Below, piece by piece: positions 51,121 to 62,304 of a DNA stretch of 64,000 bases. The notes beneath the pieces are model-generated. The model did not search any database. It saw only the letters and a program-made list of their open reading frames with translations, and was not told the DNA's origin. Source of the DNA: Symsagittifera roscoffensis. Lineage: Eukaryota; Xenacoelomorpha; Acoela; Convolutidae. Within the stretch, counting starts at the first letter, position 1. Each line of letters starts with the position of its first letter. Where the stretch lies: assembly GCF_963678635.1 (NCBI RefSeq), contig NC_087062.1, forward strand, positions 1,672,001-1,736,000. The letters run 5' to 3'. The position numbers and the translations under genes are program-made.

Positions 51121-51507
51121 ATGGCAGTTGTGGTTAATTTTGAGCACGAATACCCGTTAGTCGAAGATCCATATCACAAGTTCTGCAGGAACTGCGGCGT
51201 TTTCCTCAACACAGCCCGCATGTTACAAGAAAGACGCTTCAGTTGTATAGGCTGCAAAGTGGCAGTGGACCAGGCTAAAATATTGTCGCCTGTGCAGACA
51301 TCCAAAATTGAGTTCAAAGCCAAAGAAGAAGTGACGAAAGGGCCGAAGAAGGCTTCAAATGAAGATGCATTGACGGATAGAACGTGTGGCAATTGCGGCA
51401 ATAAACAGATGGCGTATAAGACTATGCAAACGAGGTCGGCTGACGAAGGCCAGACTGTTTTTTTCTACTGTCTCGAGTGCAAACACAACGAAGTGGAATA
51501 CTCGTGA
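51121..51507 (+). CDS. POLR1H: RNA polymerase I subunit RPA12/ZNRD1
   Basis: A 128-residue protein, the usual size for this subunit, which takes part in transcript cleavage and termination by RNA polymerase I. The N-terminal zinc ribbon has KFCRNCGVFLN and FSCIGCKV. The C-terminal TFIIS-like ribbon has RTCGNCGNKQMAYKTMQTRS, then ADEGQTVFFYCLEC with the catalytic acidic Asp-Glu pair, and ends in a family-typical aromatic/acidic tail. The ATG at 51,121 is 7 nt after a splice acceptor; an upstream ATG in the open frame (51,070) would lie within the putative intron or intergenic region. Intronless. Confidence 0.95.
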   Translation: MAVVVNFEHEYPLVEDPYHKFCRNCGVFLNTARMLQERRFSCIGCKVAVDQAKILSPVQTSKIEFKAKEEVTKGPKKASNEDALTDRTCGNCGNKQMAYKTMQTRSADEGQTVFFYCLECKHNEVEYS

Positions 51508-51890
51508 ATTGGTTCCAAACTTGCGAAACAGATATTTGTTTACTGCCAAATATGAATATAGTTTTATTTTTGTTCCGAGAACTCTTGACCAAGTTGGTAA
51601 GGAGCTATGGTTTAGGGTTTATTTTTATCATGAAAATATAGCTAAATTTTAAAAAATGTGATTTGATTCGAAAAAATGGGTCTTTTTTCAAACTAAATAA
51701 GATGCTTAATTAATGAGAGACACTCCTAATTCAATTGAACTGCCACTTTGACGTTGTTTTTGCTACCAATAGGTCATTTTTCCAGCGTATGATCGAATTT
51801 TTTTGCCTAATATTTAGTTTTTGTAAAAGTTTTATATAACTTGTTAGTTCGGATTTTTTGCTTAAAGGTCTTAAAAATTTTTCAGGCTCA
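51508..51890. other. 3' flank of POLR1H
   Basis: AT-rich, with no gene recognised; the short ORFs are not supported. Confidence 0.5.
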
Positions 51891-53113
51891 AATTTACTTT
51901 TCTCTTTCACTATCGAACAGCGAAAGAGTAAAGATCGCAAAAAACCTGATCGACTTCTAGTTTCGAACTTCACTATCGAACAGCGAAAGAGTAAAGGTCG
52001 CGAAAAACGTGATCGACTTCTAGTTTCCAACTTCACTATCGAACAGCGGCGTCTTCTAGTTTCGAACTTCACTATCGAACAGCGAAAGAGTAAAGGTCGC
52101 GAAAAACGTGATCGACTTCTAATTTCGAACTTCACTTTCGAACAGCGACGTCTTCTAGTTTCGAACTTCACTATCGAACAGCGAAAGAGTAAAGGTCGCG
52201 AAAAACGTGATCGACTTCTAGTTTCCAACTTCACTATCGAACAGCGACGTCTTCTAGTTTCGAACTTCACTATAGAACAGCGAAAGAGTAAAGGTCGCGA
52301 AAAACGTGATCGACTTCTAGTTTCGAACTTCACTATCGAACAGCGACGTCTTCTAGTTTCGAACTTCACTATCGAACAGCGAAAGAGTAAAGGTCGCAAA
52401 AAACGTGATCGACTTCTAGTTTCCAACTTCACTATCGAACAGCGACGTCTTCTAGTTTCGAACTTCACTATCGAACAGCGAAAGAGTAAAGGTTGCGATA
52501 AACATGATCGACTTCTAGTTTCGAACTTCATTATCGAACAGCTAAAGATTTACTTTTCTCCTCCAATATCGAACAGCGAAAGAGTAAAGGTCGCGAAGAA
52601 CGTGATCGACTTCTAGTTTCGAACTTCACTATCGAACAGCGAAAGATTTACTTTTCTCCTCCAATATCGAACAGCGAAAGAGTAAAGGTCGCGAAATACG
52701 TGATCGACTTCTAGTTTCGATCTTCACTCACGAACAGCGAAAGATTTACTTTTCTCCTCCAATATCGAACAGCGAAAGAGTAGAGGTTGCGATAAACAAG
52801 ATCGACTTCTAGTTTCGAACTTCACTATCGAACAGCGAAAGATTTACCTTTCTCCTCCAATATCGAACAGCGAAAGAGTAAAGGTCGCGAAAAACGTGAT
52901 CAACTTCTAGTTTCGAACTTCACAATCGAACAGCGAAAGATTTACTTTTCTCCTCCACTATCGAACAGCGAAAGAATAAAGGTCGCGAAAAACGTGATCG
53001 ACTTCTAGTTTCGAACTTCACTATCGAACAGCGAAAGATTTACCTTTCTCCTCCAATATCGACCAGCGAAAGAGTAAAGGTCGCGAAAAACGTGATCGAC
53101 TTCTAGTTTCGAA
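51891..53113. repeat. Complex tandem repeat (63-bp and 36-bp units)
   Basis: Alternating 63-bp units (with CGAACAGCGAAAGAGTAAAG) and 36-bp units (with CGAACAGCGACGTCTTCTAG) fill about 51,940-52,500. Then a longer form with the insert ATTTACTTTTCTCCTCC follows to 53,113. Both unit lengths are multiples of three and lack stops in several frames. This creates long open frames on both strands (51,858-52,616 on +, 51,731-52,531 on -), which should not be read as proteins without RNA support. Confidence 0.95.
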
Positions 53114-53522
53114 AGTGGGATTTAATTTTCAGATTTCGTAGCAAAATTAAAGTGTTACGTATTGATCCAGTTTCTCAAATTGGGTTAATTTTATCAAAAA
53201 AGCTTAAATGCAGCTATTTTCAAAGAGCTTTAAGGGCATCTGATTTTTTTCTGTGAAATTCGAAAATTGAGATTTTTCAAAAAACAAGTCACTGTTTTTT
53301 CTGCTTATTGACTCTTTTCCAATTGTCTAATGGCTATGTTTTTTTTGGCTGAATGAAAGTTTTCAAGCTGTTAGCGAGAAAAAGTGTGAGACACTCATAA
53401 AAAGTATCTCAGTTTAACTAATCAAGCAGTATCTCAATTCTAACTGTAAACGTGACAATGAGCATGTGCCATTTTTGAAGTTGTTTTTTTTGCAATATTT
53501 TCAGATAGTAGATAGTGAGTTG

Positions 53523-56500
53523 ATGGATAACCGAAGAGATGGAGACCGGATATTATCAGTGACGTCATCATCGCCTGCAGCTGCTACAGTGCCTGTTGCC
53601 TTCTCATCGTCTGGAGGAGCCCCTCCCTCCCTCTCCCCTCCCAATCGGAACAACTCCATTTCGCAACAGATAACAGCAATGAACAGTGGCGATAATCAGA
53701 GCAGTCAGTCGAGTCACGTGTTGAGCGGCGCGAGTGTGAGTGTGAGTGGAGGAACTGCATCGTCGGCTACAGGAGTTCCTTCGATGAAGACCAAGTTGAT
53801 GCGGGTCAACATGGCAGAAGGAGGGGGCAAGTTTGTGAGACTGAATGTGGGCGGCAGGTTTTTCCAGACTACTGTGGATACACTGACCAATCAGGAGTCC
53901 ATGTTTTCGGCCATGATGTCGGGCAGAATGGACTTAGTCGCCGACGAAGAAGGTGCTTTTTGTTTTTTCTTTTTCTGTCGTATTTCTCTGTTTCTCATGA
54001 AATAGTTCGCTGTATGTTATCAGCAGCAGAAATCTTTAGTGTTATTTCTCGATATCTTCTGAGAATCAGTTGATATGATAAATGAACGAAATGCTGGAAC
54101 GGTTTGATATTTTGAAAACTTTGCGAGGTTAGTGAATTGCCTTAGATTTTGATCGTCGCATAGCTCTCTAATTGGTTGCATTTGTCTATTATTGTGACAA
54201 TCTATTTTGCATCACTGAAGCGACCGGTGAGTTATCAGGTCAATTGACCGAAACCATAAGCTTAGTGTAATACTCTCCGCAAGAAGGGAGAAATACTCAG
54301 CAGCTGGTGACATGAGGGTCATAGTGATATCGATATCCACTACGGAAGCAAGGCCCAAGATAGTAAGGAGGAGAATAGTCATAGGTTTTGATCTACGCAG
54401 GTTGGATTCTGATCGACCGAGACGGCACCTACTTCGAACATATCCTCAACTTCTTCCGAGACGGCACTCTTTGTGTGGAGAACCTCTCGGACAAGGAGCT
54501 CCACTCAATCCTCACAGAGGCCAACTTCTACAGCATAGGAGTGCTGGTGAATCTACTTCAGCAGACAGTCGAGGACAGACACAGCACACACGTGAAGAAC
54601 TTCTCTCCTAAAGAGGTCAAACTGGTCCCATTCATATGTACAAAACAGCTGGACGAGAGCTCACTCTTCGAAACAGGAAAAGTAAGACAAGAATGTTCTC
54701 CACCCCCCCCCCCCCCCGTCCCTCTCATTTGATTTTCATTTTTCAGAAATGAAACTTGGTAATAATGAAAACGAAAATGTTGAATGTGCACAATCCAACT
54801 ATTCTGACCACAATTGCTCTTCCTTGTTTTAAAAATACTTCTAAAAATTACGCATTTAGCCAAAATAGCATGCAAAAAATATCGAGTTGAAAAGTTTGGA
54901 AGGAAAAACCGTGTTTGTACAAAACAGTCCCATACAAAATAGTCCGCAAAAGTATGAACATGAACGAAAAAACAGTCCGATACAAAAGAGTCACAAGTTT
55001 TAATTGTTTTAACATGCCGGTAGGCCGAGAATTGTCCTTTGTTCAATAAACATAAAGAACAAAATAGTGACCGCCGCAGTCGCGCCAACGTGTTGCGAGC
55101 TTGCCAACAGAGGGTAGGACTTAATACGAAATTTAGAGCCGGTTATTGCCGCGAAGCGGAGACGCGCGCGCCCACCGGCAACCTTAAGCCGGACTGTTTT
55201 GTATCGGACTGTTTTTTTCCTTCATTATTTGATTTTTTGGACTATTTTGTATTGGACTGTTTTGTACGGGACTGTTTTGTATATGCACAGGAAAAACGTA
55301 TTGCCGGGAAGTGGAAAAGAAACGAAGAAAGCAGCTTCATAATTTCTGTTCTGAATATGCTTTCCAGTTTTGGTTTTTCGAGGTAAATAATATGATTATT
55401 GTTTTAGGCCGCAGTTAAGTTCTTGTGCAATCGACAGAATAACAAATACTCATACACAAGGTAAGTTAGCAAAAAAATCATAATTTATTATTTTAGAGTG
55501 CTTACGATTAGGCTCAACTCTCTCGTTATCATGGCTTTTGGGATACCTAACTAGTGAATTTGTGACCTAACTACTTCACAAAATATGAGGAATTATGATG
55601 TAGGATATGTTCGTGTTTCGCGCGATTTTGCCACTTGCGAGCGAAAAAATTGGCTGAAACGTAACGAATCATTATTAGCGGTTTATTTGATTGCTCGAAT
55701 GTTTCAGCCAATCGGATGAGAACTTGTTGAAGAACATAGAGCTGTTCGACAAGTTGGCAGTGCTCTACCAGGGCAGACTGAACTTCTTCAAGGACATCTT
55801 CGGCTTCTCCAGCAACGAGATCTGCCAGTGGACCTTCTACAACAAACTGGGTCAGAAGAGGGCAGAGGTCTGCTGTTCTTCTATCGTCTACTCCACCGAG
55901 AAGAAAAACATCAAGGTAGGGGGCACTGGCACACTATTTAATAGAGCAATGTGGACGCTTTAAAAAATAGTTAGTCAGTTCTGAAAACACAAATTAGCTG
56001 GTCATTTAAAAAAAACTTTGAGGGCTACTAGTTACAACGAGTTGTAGGCATTAAAAAACGATTTTATTTTGGTGATTTGTTGTCGACTACTTCACGAAGT
56101 GGTCGAAATATGGCACAGGATGTCCTCTTTTTCCCCGCAATTTTTACACCTCAATAAATGCTCGTAGAGAGTCAATTTTCAAATCAGCGGCAATTTTGTA
56201 TCTGCTAAATTGGTGGCTAGTGTTTGGCGATTGCCATGCGAAAATGGCGCAGATGAGACAATTTTCTTTTTCTACCTTTTCAAACCTTTTTACAGTTACT
56301 TTTCGCGGTTTTATCGCTTGTGTTTGCGAAGTGCAGCTTCACCTTTGTCTAAGACTCAACAACGTTATTCAATTGATAATATGCCTGCTATATTTTTGAT
56401 AGGGAAAAATACATACATGTTTGGACCTACCTCTAGTTCAGAGTATTTCGTTTTTCACGCGCTCTATTTGACTAACGAAACCATTCCTTAATTTGTTATG

Positions 56501-59500
56501 AGAAAAAATTATTGCACAACCTTTAATAAAGACTAAGCATTTGATCTCTATTCTGCCAAAATAAGTTAGCGACAATCTTGATTAATTTTATCACTAGTTT
56601 GATATTTCTATTTGATGTTTCTTTTGTTTAGATTGAGTTTCCAGAGGCCAAAGTGCAGGAGGAGCTAATATTTCTCATGTAAGTCGTTTGTCTTTCATAG
56701 TAATTGCTATCGTGACGTAGCACTATCTACGCTTCTAACGTATAAATACCCTTTTGATTAATTGACGAGCGAATTAAGTTTATTTGTGTCTGTTTCGAGG
56801 GTGAGGGGGATTTAATAATCTTTTATAACTTTTGAGTTTTTTTTCGGCTTAAAGGGTTTCTGGGACGGTTTTTTGCGGCTTTGTTACTGATTGGTAATTT
56901 TTCTTTCGATGCTAATTTGACACTCTTTTGTCTTGGTCCGTTTTTGTTTCAAAAGTAGCCTTTTTCATTTTAATGGATCTAGTTTTTTTGATATTTTTGG
57001 TTTTTTGCGGCTTTCTTGTTTTGTATAGCAAAGAGTGCGAAGCTCAGCTTCGGCTGTGTTTAGTAGTGTGTCATTACTTATTCTTCCGAAAACATTGTTA
57101 AAATTGAGTAGAAAAAACTAATAGGGTCCATTTTTTCGGAAATTCAAGGGATCAAATCTTAGAAAGGTTGTAGAATGTCAAGTGCGGTATCATAATAAAG
57201 TCATATTTTCTGAATGTCGAGTAAAACTGGTCTGAAAATTTTTGGTAATAAGAGGCTGATCTCCCCCTAACTTTTTTAAAGTTTTTTTTAAGCGTCAATG
57301 AACCTAGTTCAGACTCGTATATAGGTCGCGATGATTTTTATTTCATTGATCAAAAGTTCAAAAGAAAGAACCGGTTGCGAGAAATTTATTTTCCGCAGAA
57401 GCAACGACTCCTTCTTTTTTGCTAATCTTGCGACAAGCAAGGGTATTGCAATCGATTACGAGTTTTCTTAGTTCACAGGAATCATCTGGACTCATCTCAA
57501 TTGGACCTTGTTCCATAATGAATTCAAATTTCTTAGCGTTCCCGGCCCAATCATTTTGAAGGTGACAAACACACCTGGGACGGGAAAGGTCCTGGTTCGA
57601 ATTTGACCCGATTCTGTTTTTTTTTCAAGCGGGTAAATATTCTGTTTCAAATAAAATTGAACAGTTTGTACTTTTTTTTGGCGGCGAGCTTTCTTCTTGA
57701 AGGTTGCTTTTAGTGTTTGGTTTACTCCTTCAATTGTTTATATACTTCGACTTCATTTTTCTTTCTTTTTGCTTCGCTTAAAATCTTTCCGGCCTAAATT
57801 ATTTCGGCCTATTTTTTATCTGCTTCGTGACCTAAATTTGGGTAGTTTCAGGAGAAACACAATTTTACACTCACCTCAGCACTTACTGACTTTGTTGTGT
57901 TTTTACCTATCGTTTTGTTGAAACTTCATATAATTTGTTTTGGCTTGTGCTATATCGGCTTAAGAGTTTCACTTTGCGTCATTTGATGCGCGAAATTTTT
58001 TTTGCGTGCTTGTGTGTATTATGAGGGGAAAAGGGACGTCATCTATTATATATTTAAATGCGGGCTTCACTATCTCGCCATGTTTAAGCTTTTTCAACGT
58101 ATTATTTTTGCATGTTTAAGCTATATCGTATATTGCAATGATTAAGATTTTTTTTCGATTTTCCAATTTGATTTTAGTGGTTATTTTACCGAGTTTAAAT
58201 TAAGCAGCCCAATATCAAATTAGGGGTTGCGAATTTGGCCTGCAATTTTGAGTGCCCGAATCATTTTAGTTAACGAGATAAGACGATTTTTGAGATTTTT
58301 TCAAAAATTTTCAGAGATTTCAAATAACAAAATAATTTACAAAGCTTGAAGTTCCCAACCCTGTAGTTGGATGCTGTAGAGTACTCTAAGGAGTTACAAA
58401 TCTTGCCTCCAAATGTGACTGTTCAAATCCTTGTAGTTTTTGAGATATGACGTTTTTTGTGATTTTTCAGAAAACTTATATTAATTTTTTTTCGCAAAAT
58501 CTGAAATTCCCAACCCTGTAGTTGGGTCCTGTCAGAGTATTCTCAAAGATTGCGAATCTTGCCTCCAAATATGACTGCTCAATTCTTTGTAGTTTTCGAG
58601 ATATGATATTTTTTGTGATTTTTTAAAAAATTTTTTAGAAAATTGTAATAAATTATTATTTCTCAAAATTTGAAATTCCCAATCTTGTAGTTGGGTGCTG
58701 TCAGAGTAATGTAAGTAATTAGAAATCTTGCCTCCAAATATGACTGTTTAAATCTTTGTTCTTTTCGAGATATGACGTTTTTTGTGATTTTTCAAAAAAA
58801 ATTTCAGAAAACTTATTAATTTTTTTGTAAAATCTAAAATTCCCAACCCTGTAGTTGGGTCTTGTCAGAGTAATCTTAAAGATTGCGAATCTTGCCTCCA
58901 AATATGATTGCTCAATTCTTTGTAGTTTTCGAGATATGACGTTTTTTTGTGATTTTTTCAAAAATTTTCAGAAAACTTAAATTATTATTTGTTTTTAAAA
59001 ATCTGAAATTCCCAACCCTGTAGTCAGGTCCTGACAGAGTAATCTCAAAGATTGCGAATCTTGCCTCCAAGTATGACTGCTCATTTCTTTGTAGTTTTCG
59101 AATATGACGTTTTTTGTGATTTGAAATTTCCAACGCTATAGTTCGGTGTTGTCAGGGTACTCTAAAGAGTTGCAAATCTTGCCACATGCGTCTGCTAAAC
59201 GCGAATGCTTAGTTTCCGAGATCTGACGTTTTTTGACTTTTTCAAAATTTCTCGAAGAACTTATCTACAAAGAAATTCAAAAAATTTGAAAATACTAACT
59301 TGATAAAGATACAACCTTTTTGTCAGCGTACGCCCAGGCGTCTCAAATCTTGCCTCTAAATATGAATGCTCAAATCCTTTTAGTTTCGAGATAAGACGTT
59401 TTTTTTTCAATTTTTTTTCGGGTTTTGGGTTTAAAAAAAATCACACCATTTTGGGATTCCTAACCCTATAATAGGGTGCTCTTAGTGGTTGCAAATCTGG

Positions 59501-61202
59501 CCTCAAAATTTCTCCAGAGGCTTATTAAGTTTTCGAGATGACGCTTTTAAAATGGGAATTAAAAAATTGTAAAAGTTCGAAATTACCAACCCTGTAATTG
59601 GGTGCAGTCAGAGTACACTAAAAGTTTGCAGATGCTGTTTCCAATATATGCGGTTTTTCATGAATTGTAAAATTTCGAAGCACTAAAGGTGCGTTAAACG
59701 CTAGTAGTTTTTAATTTGTTTTGAGTTAAAAAAACATTTCGACTTGAACAGTTTCTTTTCAGGTGTTTTCATCTTTGTCACCGCCTGGTTAATTTTGTTC
59801 CGATGCTGATTTGCATTCTTTTGTTTGGGCATTTTTGCCTCTATATTAATTCATTTTGATAGATCAAGTTGTATCGCATGTGGTGCGAAGCTCAGTTTTG
59901 CCTCTATGTTACTCAAACGGTATAGTAATAGCAAGATAATGCTTTCTCTTGGCTCTGTTGACCCCCCACCTGCCAATTTTTTGAAGTAAAAGATTTGTTA
60001 ACATTGTCCGATTGTCATGAAAAATGGTGTGCGGCGTAATTAAACCATGGCAAACCTATTTGGTCTTCATACTCAACTTAAAAACACTAAGTTACACCAT
60101 AAAATTGATGCTCATGCGCAGTGGTTAAAGGAAAAAGAGCCATTTTTATACTGTTTTCGAGATACCATGTGAATTATTATTGGAATTGACTACACTTAAT
60201 GCTGCTCACCCCTTGTTCTCAAAAAAGGCCCTTTCGAATTTTCTTTCAATGCAACTGTTGGATGGAATTTACGACAATTGGAAAAAAATTTCTGTATTAT
60301 ACCATTTGAGAAACAGTCATTTAAGAGGTAATCTTTCGAAATGCATATTTTATGCAGAAAAGGATGTCAACATTTTCAAATGTTAATATGAGTCAATTAG
60401 ATTTAACCACATCAATTTCAATTCAAGATGAGATATATTGACTGTTGGTGCATAAGACCCGATTTATTTCTTTATGCGTAGTTTTAATCTGCCTAAAATT
60501 ATTTTTTATCTAACCGTGTATTTCGTAACCGTTCATTCCGTTCACCGGGCTAGAGATAGGAAAGAACTATGGGGTAAGAGTCTGTTTATTTGCAGCCGAT
60601 CTTGAATACCTGAAAGGAAGCTCGTAGGCAAGGGGCGGATCTAGGATTTTGCAGGCAAAATTTAAAAAAAAAAACAGGCCAAAAAGGCGTTTTTAGGCTT
60701 TTATTGGAAAATTTTAGGGTCAGTCACCAAAAATGAATATCTCAAATTACTACTAAGGGGGAACCCTTTGGGTCGGCGGGGTGTCGAGCTCCTGAAAGAA
60801 AGAGAGGTTCCCAAGCCCCCCCCCCCCCTCCCCCCAATCCGCTGGTGCTCGTAGGTGTTAAGTGTGGAGATTGTACTGTTCAATTATTGTATCATATTAA
60901 GTCATTTCAGCCATGATTAGGATTCTTAAAAATATTCAAAAAGATTGTCTGTCGGATTCTTGAAAAATAAAAACTTGCTCTCGAGTTTTTCAAATTAGCA
61001 GACAAAATTTCACGAAATCCGAAAGCGCTGAGCTCGTTGAGGTTATGATTTTTGGCACCTAATGTACAATCGACAAATCAGAGCTTTGTAAGTAATTGTT
61101 GTACTTCTTTGCAGTGCAGATGAAGGCCACTCCGAGTCCATTCCAAATGACGTCATCAGGGCCATGAGATGTAAACACGGAAACAGTGGCGCTCTCAGCT
61201 AA
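53523..61202 (+). CDS. KCTD10/KCTD13/TNFAIP1-like: KCTD/BACURD-type BTB protein (CUL3 adaptor), six exons
   Basis: Exons inferred from splice sites and frame: 53,523-53,952, 54,401-54,681, 55,408-55,460, 55,708-55,915, 56,632-56,678 and 61,115-61,202, giving 368 residues. A disordered Ser/Ala/Gly-rich N-terminus (about 100 residues) precedes the BTB/POZ (T1) domain: [18 protein letters not shown], then [20 protein letters not shown] and [17 protein letters not shown]. The BACURD-specific C-terminal part follows, with [24 protein letters not shown] and [20 protein letters not shown] proteins bind CUL3 to ubiquitinate RhoA and act with PCNA/polymerase delta factors. The last exon ([18 protein letters not shown]) differs from the vertebrate tail. 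The start ATG lies 18 nt after an acceptor (TATTTTCAG, 53,504). Introns carry a MITE and a Helitron. Confidence 0.9.
54918..55282. mobile_element. Foldback MITE in the KCTD second intron
   Basis: It begins TACAAAACAGTCCCATAC and ends with the near-complement GTACGGGACTGTTTTGTAT. Each arm has three or more degenerate iterations of ACAAAACAGTCC or its complement. The inner part holds a GC-rich stem around 55,138-55,190. There is no coding capacity. The size (about 365 bp) and subrepeated arms suit a foldback-type MITE. Confidence 0.75.
56679..61114 (+). other. KCTD intron 5 (4.4 kb), repeat-filled
   Basis: Donor GTAAGT follows 56,678 and acceptor CTTCTTTGCAG ends at 61,114. It includes recurring hairpin repeats at 57,023 and 59,871 with related flanks, a Helitron-like element (58,042-59,704), and a poly-C run near 60,815. 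No exon is recognised inside. Confidence 0.8.
58042..59704 (+). mobile_element. Non-autonomous Helitron-like element 1 (1,663 bp)
   Basis: The 5' end TCTATTATATATTTAAATG follows a host A, and the 3' end CGCTAG precedes a host T, which fits the A|TC...CTRR|T rule of Helitrons. A short hairpin, GCACTAAAGGTGC, lies 8 nt before CTAG. There is no target duplication. The interior carries about seven copies of a ~165-bp repeat, each with CCCAACCCTGTAGTTGGG (itself a 6-bp palindrome), CTTGCCTCCAAATATGACTG and TTTCGAGATATGACGTTTTT. No Rep/helicase is encoded. A second copy with the same ends lies at 62,305-63,702. Confidence 0.8.
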
Positions 61203-61854
61203 ACCATGGTCACTCATCAAAAGGAAAAAATGGAAAGAAACAAAAACAAATACTTATACATTAGATACTGAACTGAGCCCACCAAAAGCAAGACTCTTCT
61301 AAAATTGGTCTCCAAATTGATACGTTGTATTCAGTATACTGGTCTTCGATGCGCAAATAAATGAAGCATTTTAAAGGAAAAGCTGTTTTTTTTCGATTTC
61401 GCAATTTTTGGAGATCAAAAGTTGAAAATTGATTGGAAACTATCACATTTGGAATTGTTTTTGACAGTGAGCAGTGACCGAAGAAAACCAAGAAATAATT
61501 AATTCACAATTCAGACTTGAAATTGATTTTAAAGTTTTGGTGCTTAAATATAAATAAATCCGATTTTCGCACTTCTAATTTATTGCTCTAAAATTCAATT
61601 TAACTAGTTTTTGATAATTTATTTTAATAAGTGCATTCTTTTGTTGTGTTTTATGGATCGCTTCTCAAGTTTTAGATCAAAAGCAAGGTATAGTTTTTGC
61701 TAAGCCGATAAAACGGAAGCAAATTGTACAATTAACCCTCTGAAAAAAACACAAGCGAAACTTGTCGTTTTTACGAGGCAATTTTTCTCACTGTCCTCAG
61801 GTTTTGTGCGATGCGGAAATAATATGCAAAATGACGCATCTGGTATATCAGCTG
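61203..61854. other. 3' flank of the KCTD gene
   Basis: AT-rich, with no additional gene recognised. It presumably holds the KCTD 3' UTR. The ORF at 61,261-61,491 on the - strand has no supporting features. Confidence 0.5.
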
Positions 61855-62060
61855 AAAGTGTAGACCGAGTGGATTAAGGAACGCGTATCTCAACACGAGG
61901 GTCGTGCGTTCGAATCCCACTTCTCACGGTTGAAGGGTCCCAGTGTGATCCGCCTCCAAGGTAGTACCGTTGCAGCTAAATGGATGGCATCCCCTCCCCC
62001 GCTGTTGGTCCTGCATCGAGTAGGACCGGGGCTAAAAATTGTAGCTCGCACGGTTTTTTT
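61855..62060 (+). mobile_element. tRNA-derived SINE-like element
   Basis: A box-A-like TAGACCGAGTGGATTAAGG (61,861-61,879) and a box-B-like GCGTTCGAATCCC (61,905-61,917) are spaced as in a tRNA promoter. The A-box part resembles Ser/Leu-type tRNAs (CCGAGTGG). The arms do not fold into a clean cloverleaf. The downstream body has a 6-bp stem, GGTCCT...AGGACC, at 62,007-62,027. This points to a SINE head rather than a working tRNA. The exact 3' end is not defined. Confidence 0.6.
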
Positions 62061-62304
62061 AAAAAGCAAAGGACTTAACATCCTGCCCCAATTAGACAAA
62101 GCAAAAATATTTGTCCGCCTTGTTTAATTAGTATTACTATTTCTCAGCACTGATTCTGAATAACTTAGATTTACTGAAAGTACAAAAATAATAATTGGGG
62201 TGATTATCTACAGCATTTAAAGATATGCAAAATGAACATGAAAGCTTTCAGCTGTGGTTACAAAAGGTATAACGAACCATTGCACAGTGGCGCGTGATAA
62301 TCTA

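Noticed and set aside
51731-52616. ORFs of 252 and 266 residues on opposite strands
   Set aside because: Both are translations of the 63/36-bp satellite; composition and symmetry show that they are repeat artefacts.
57537-57612. tRNA-like stretch with GGTCCTGGTTCGAATTTGACCC
   Set aside because: A box-B-like sequence is present, but no convincing box A or cloverleaf; at most a decayed SINE head, too weak to call.
61855-61930. Functional tRNA gene
   Set aside because: A- and B-box-like sequences exist but the stems do not pair properly and a SINE-like body follows.
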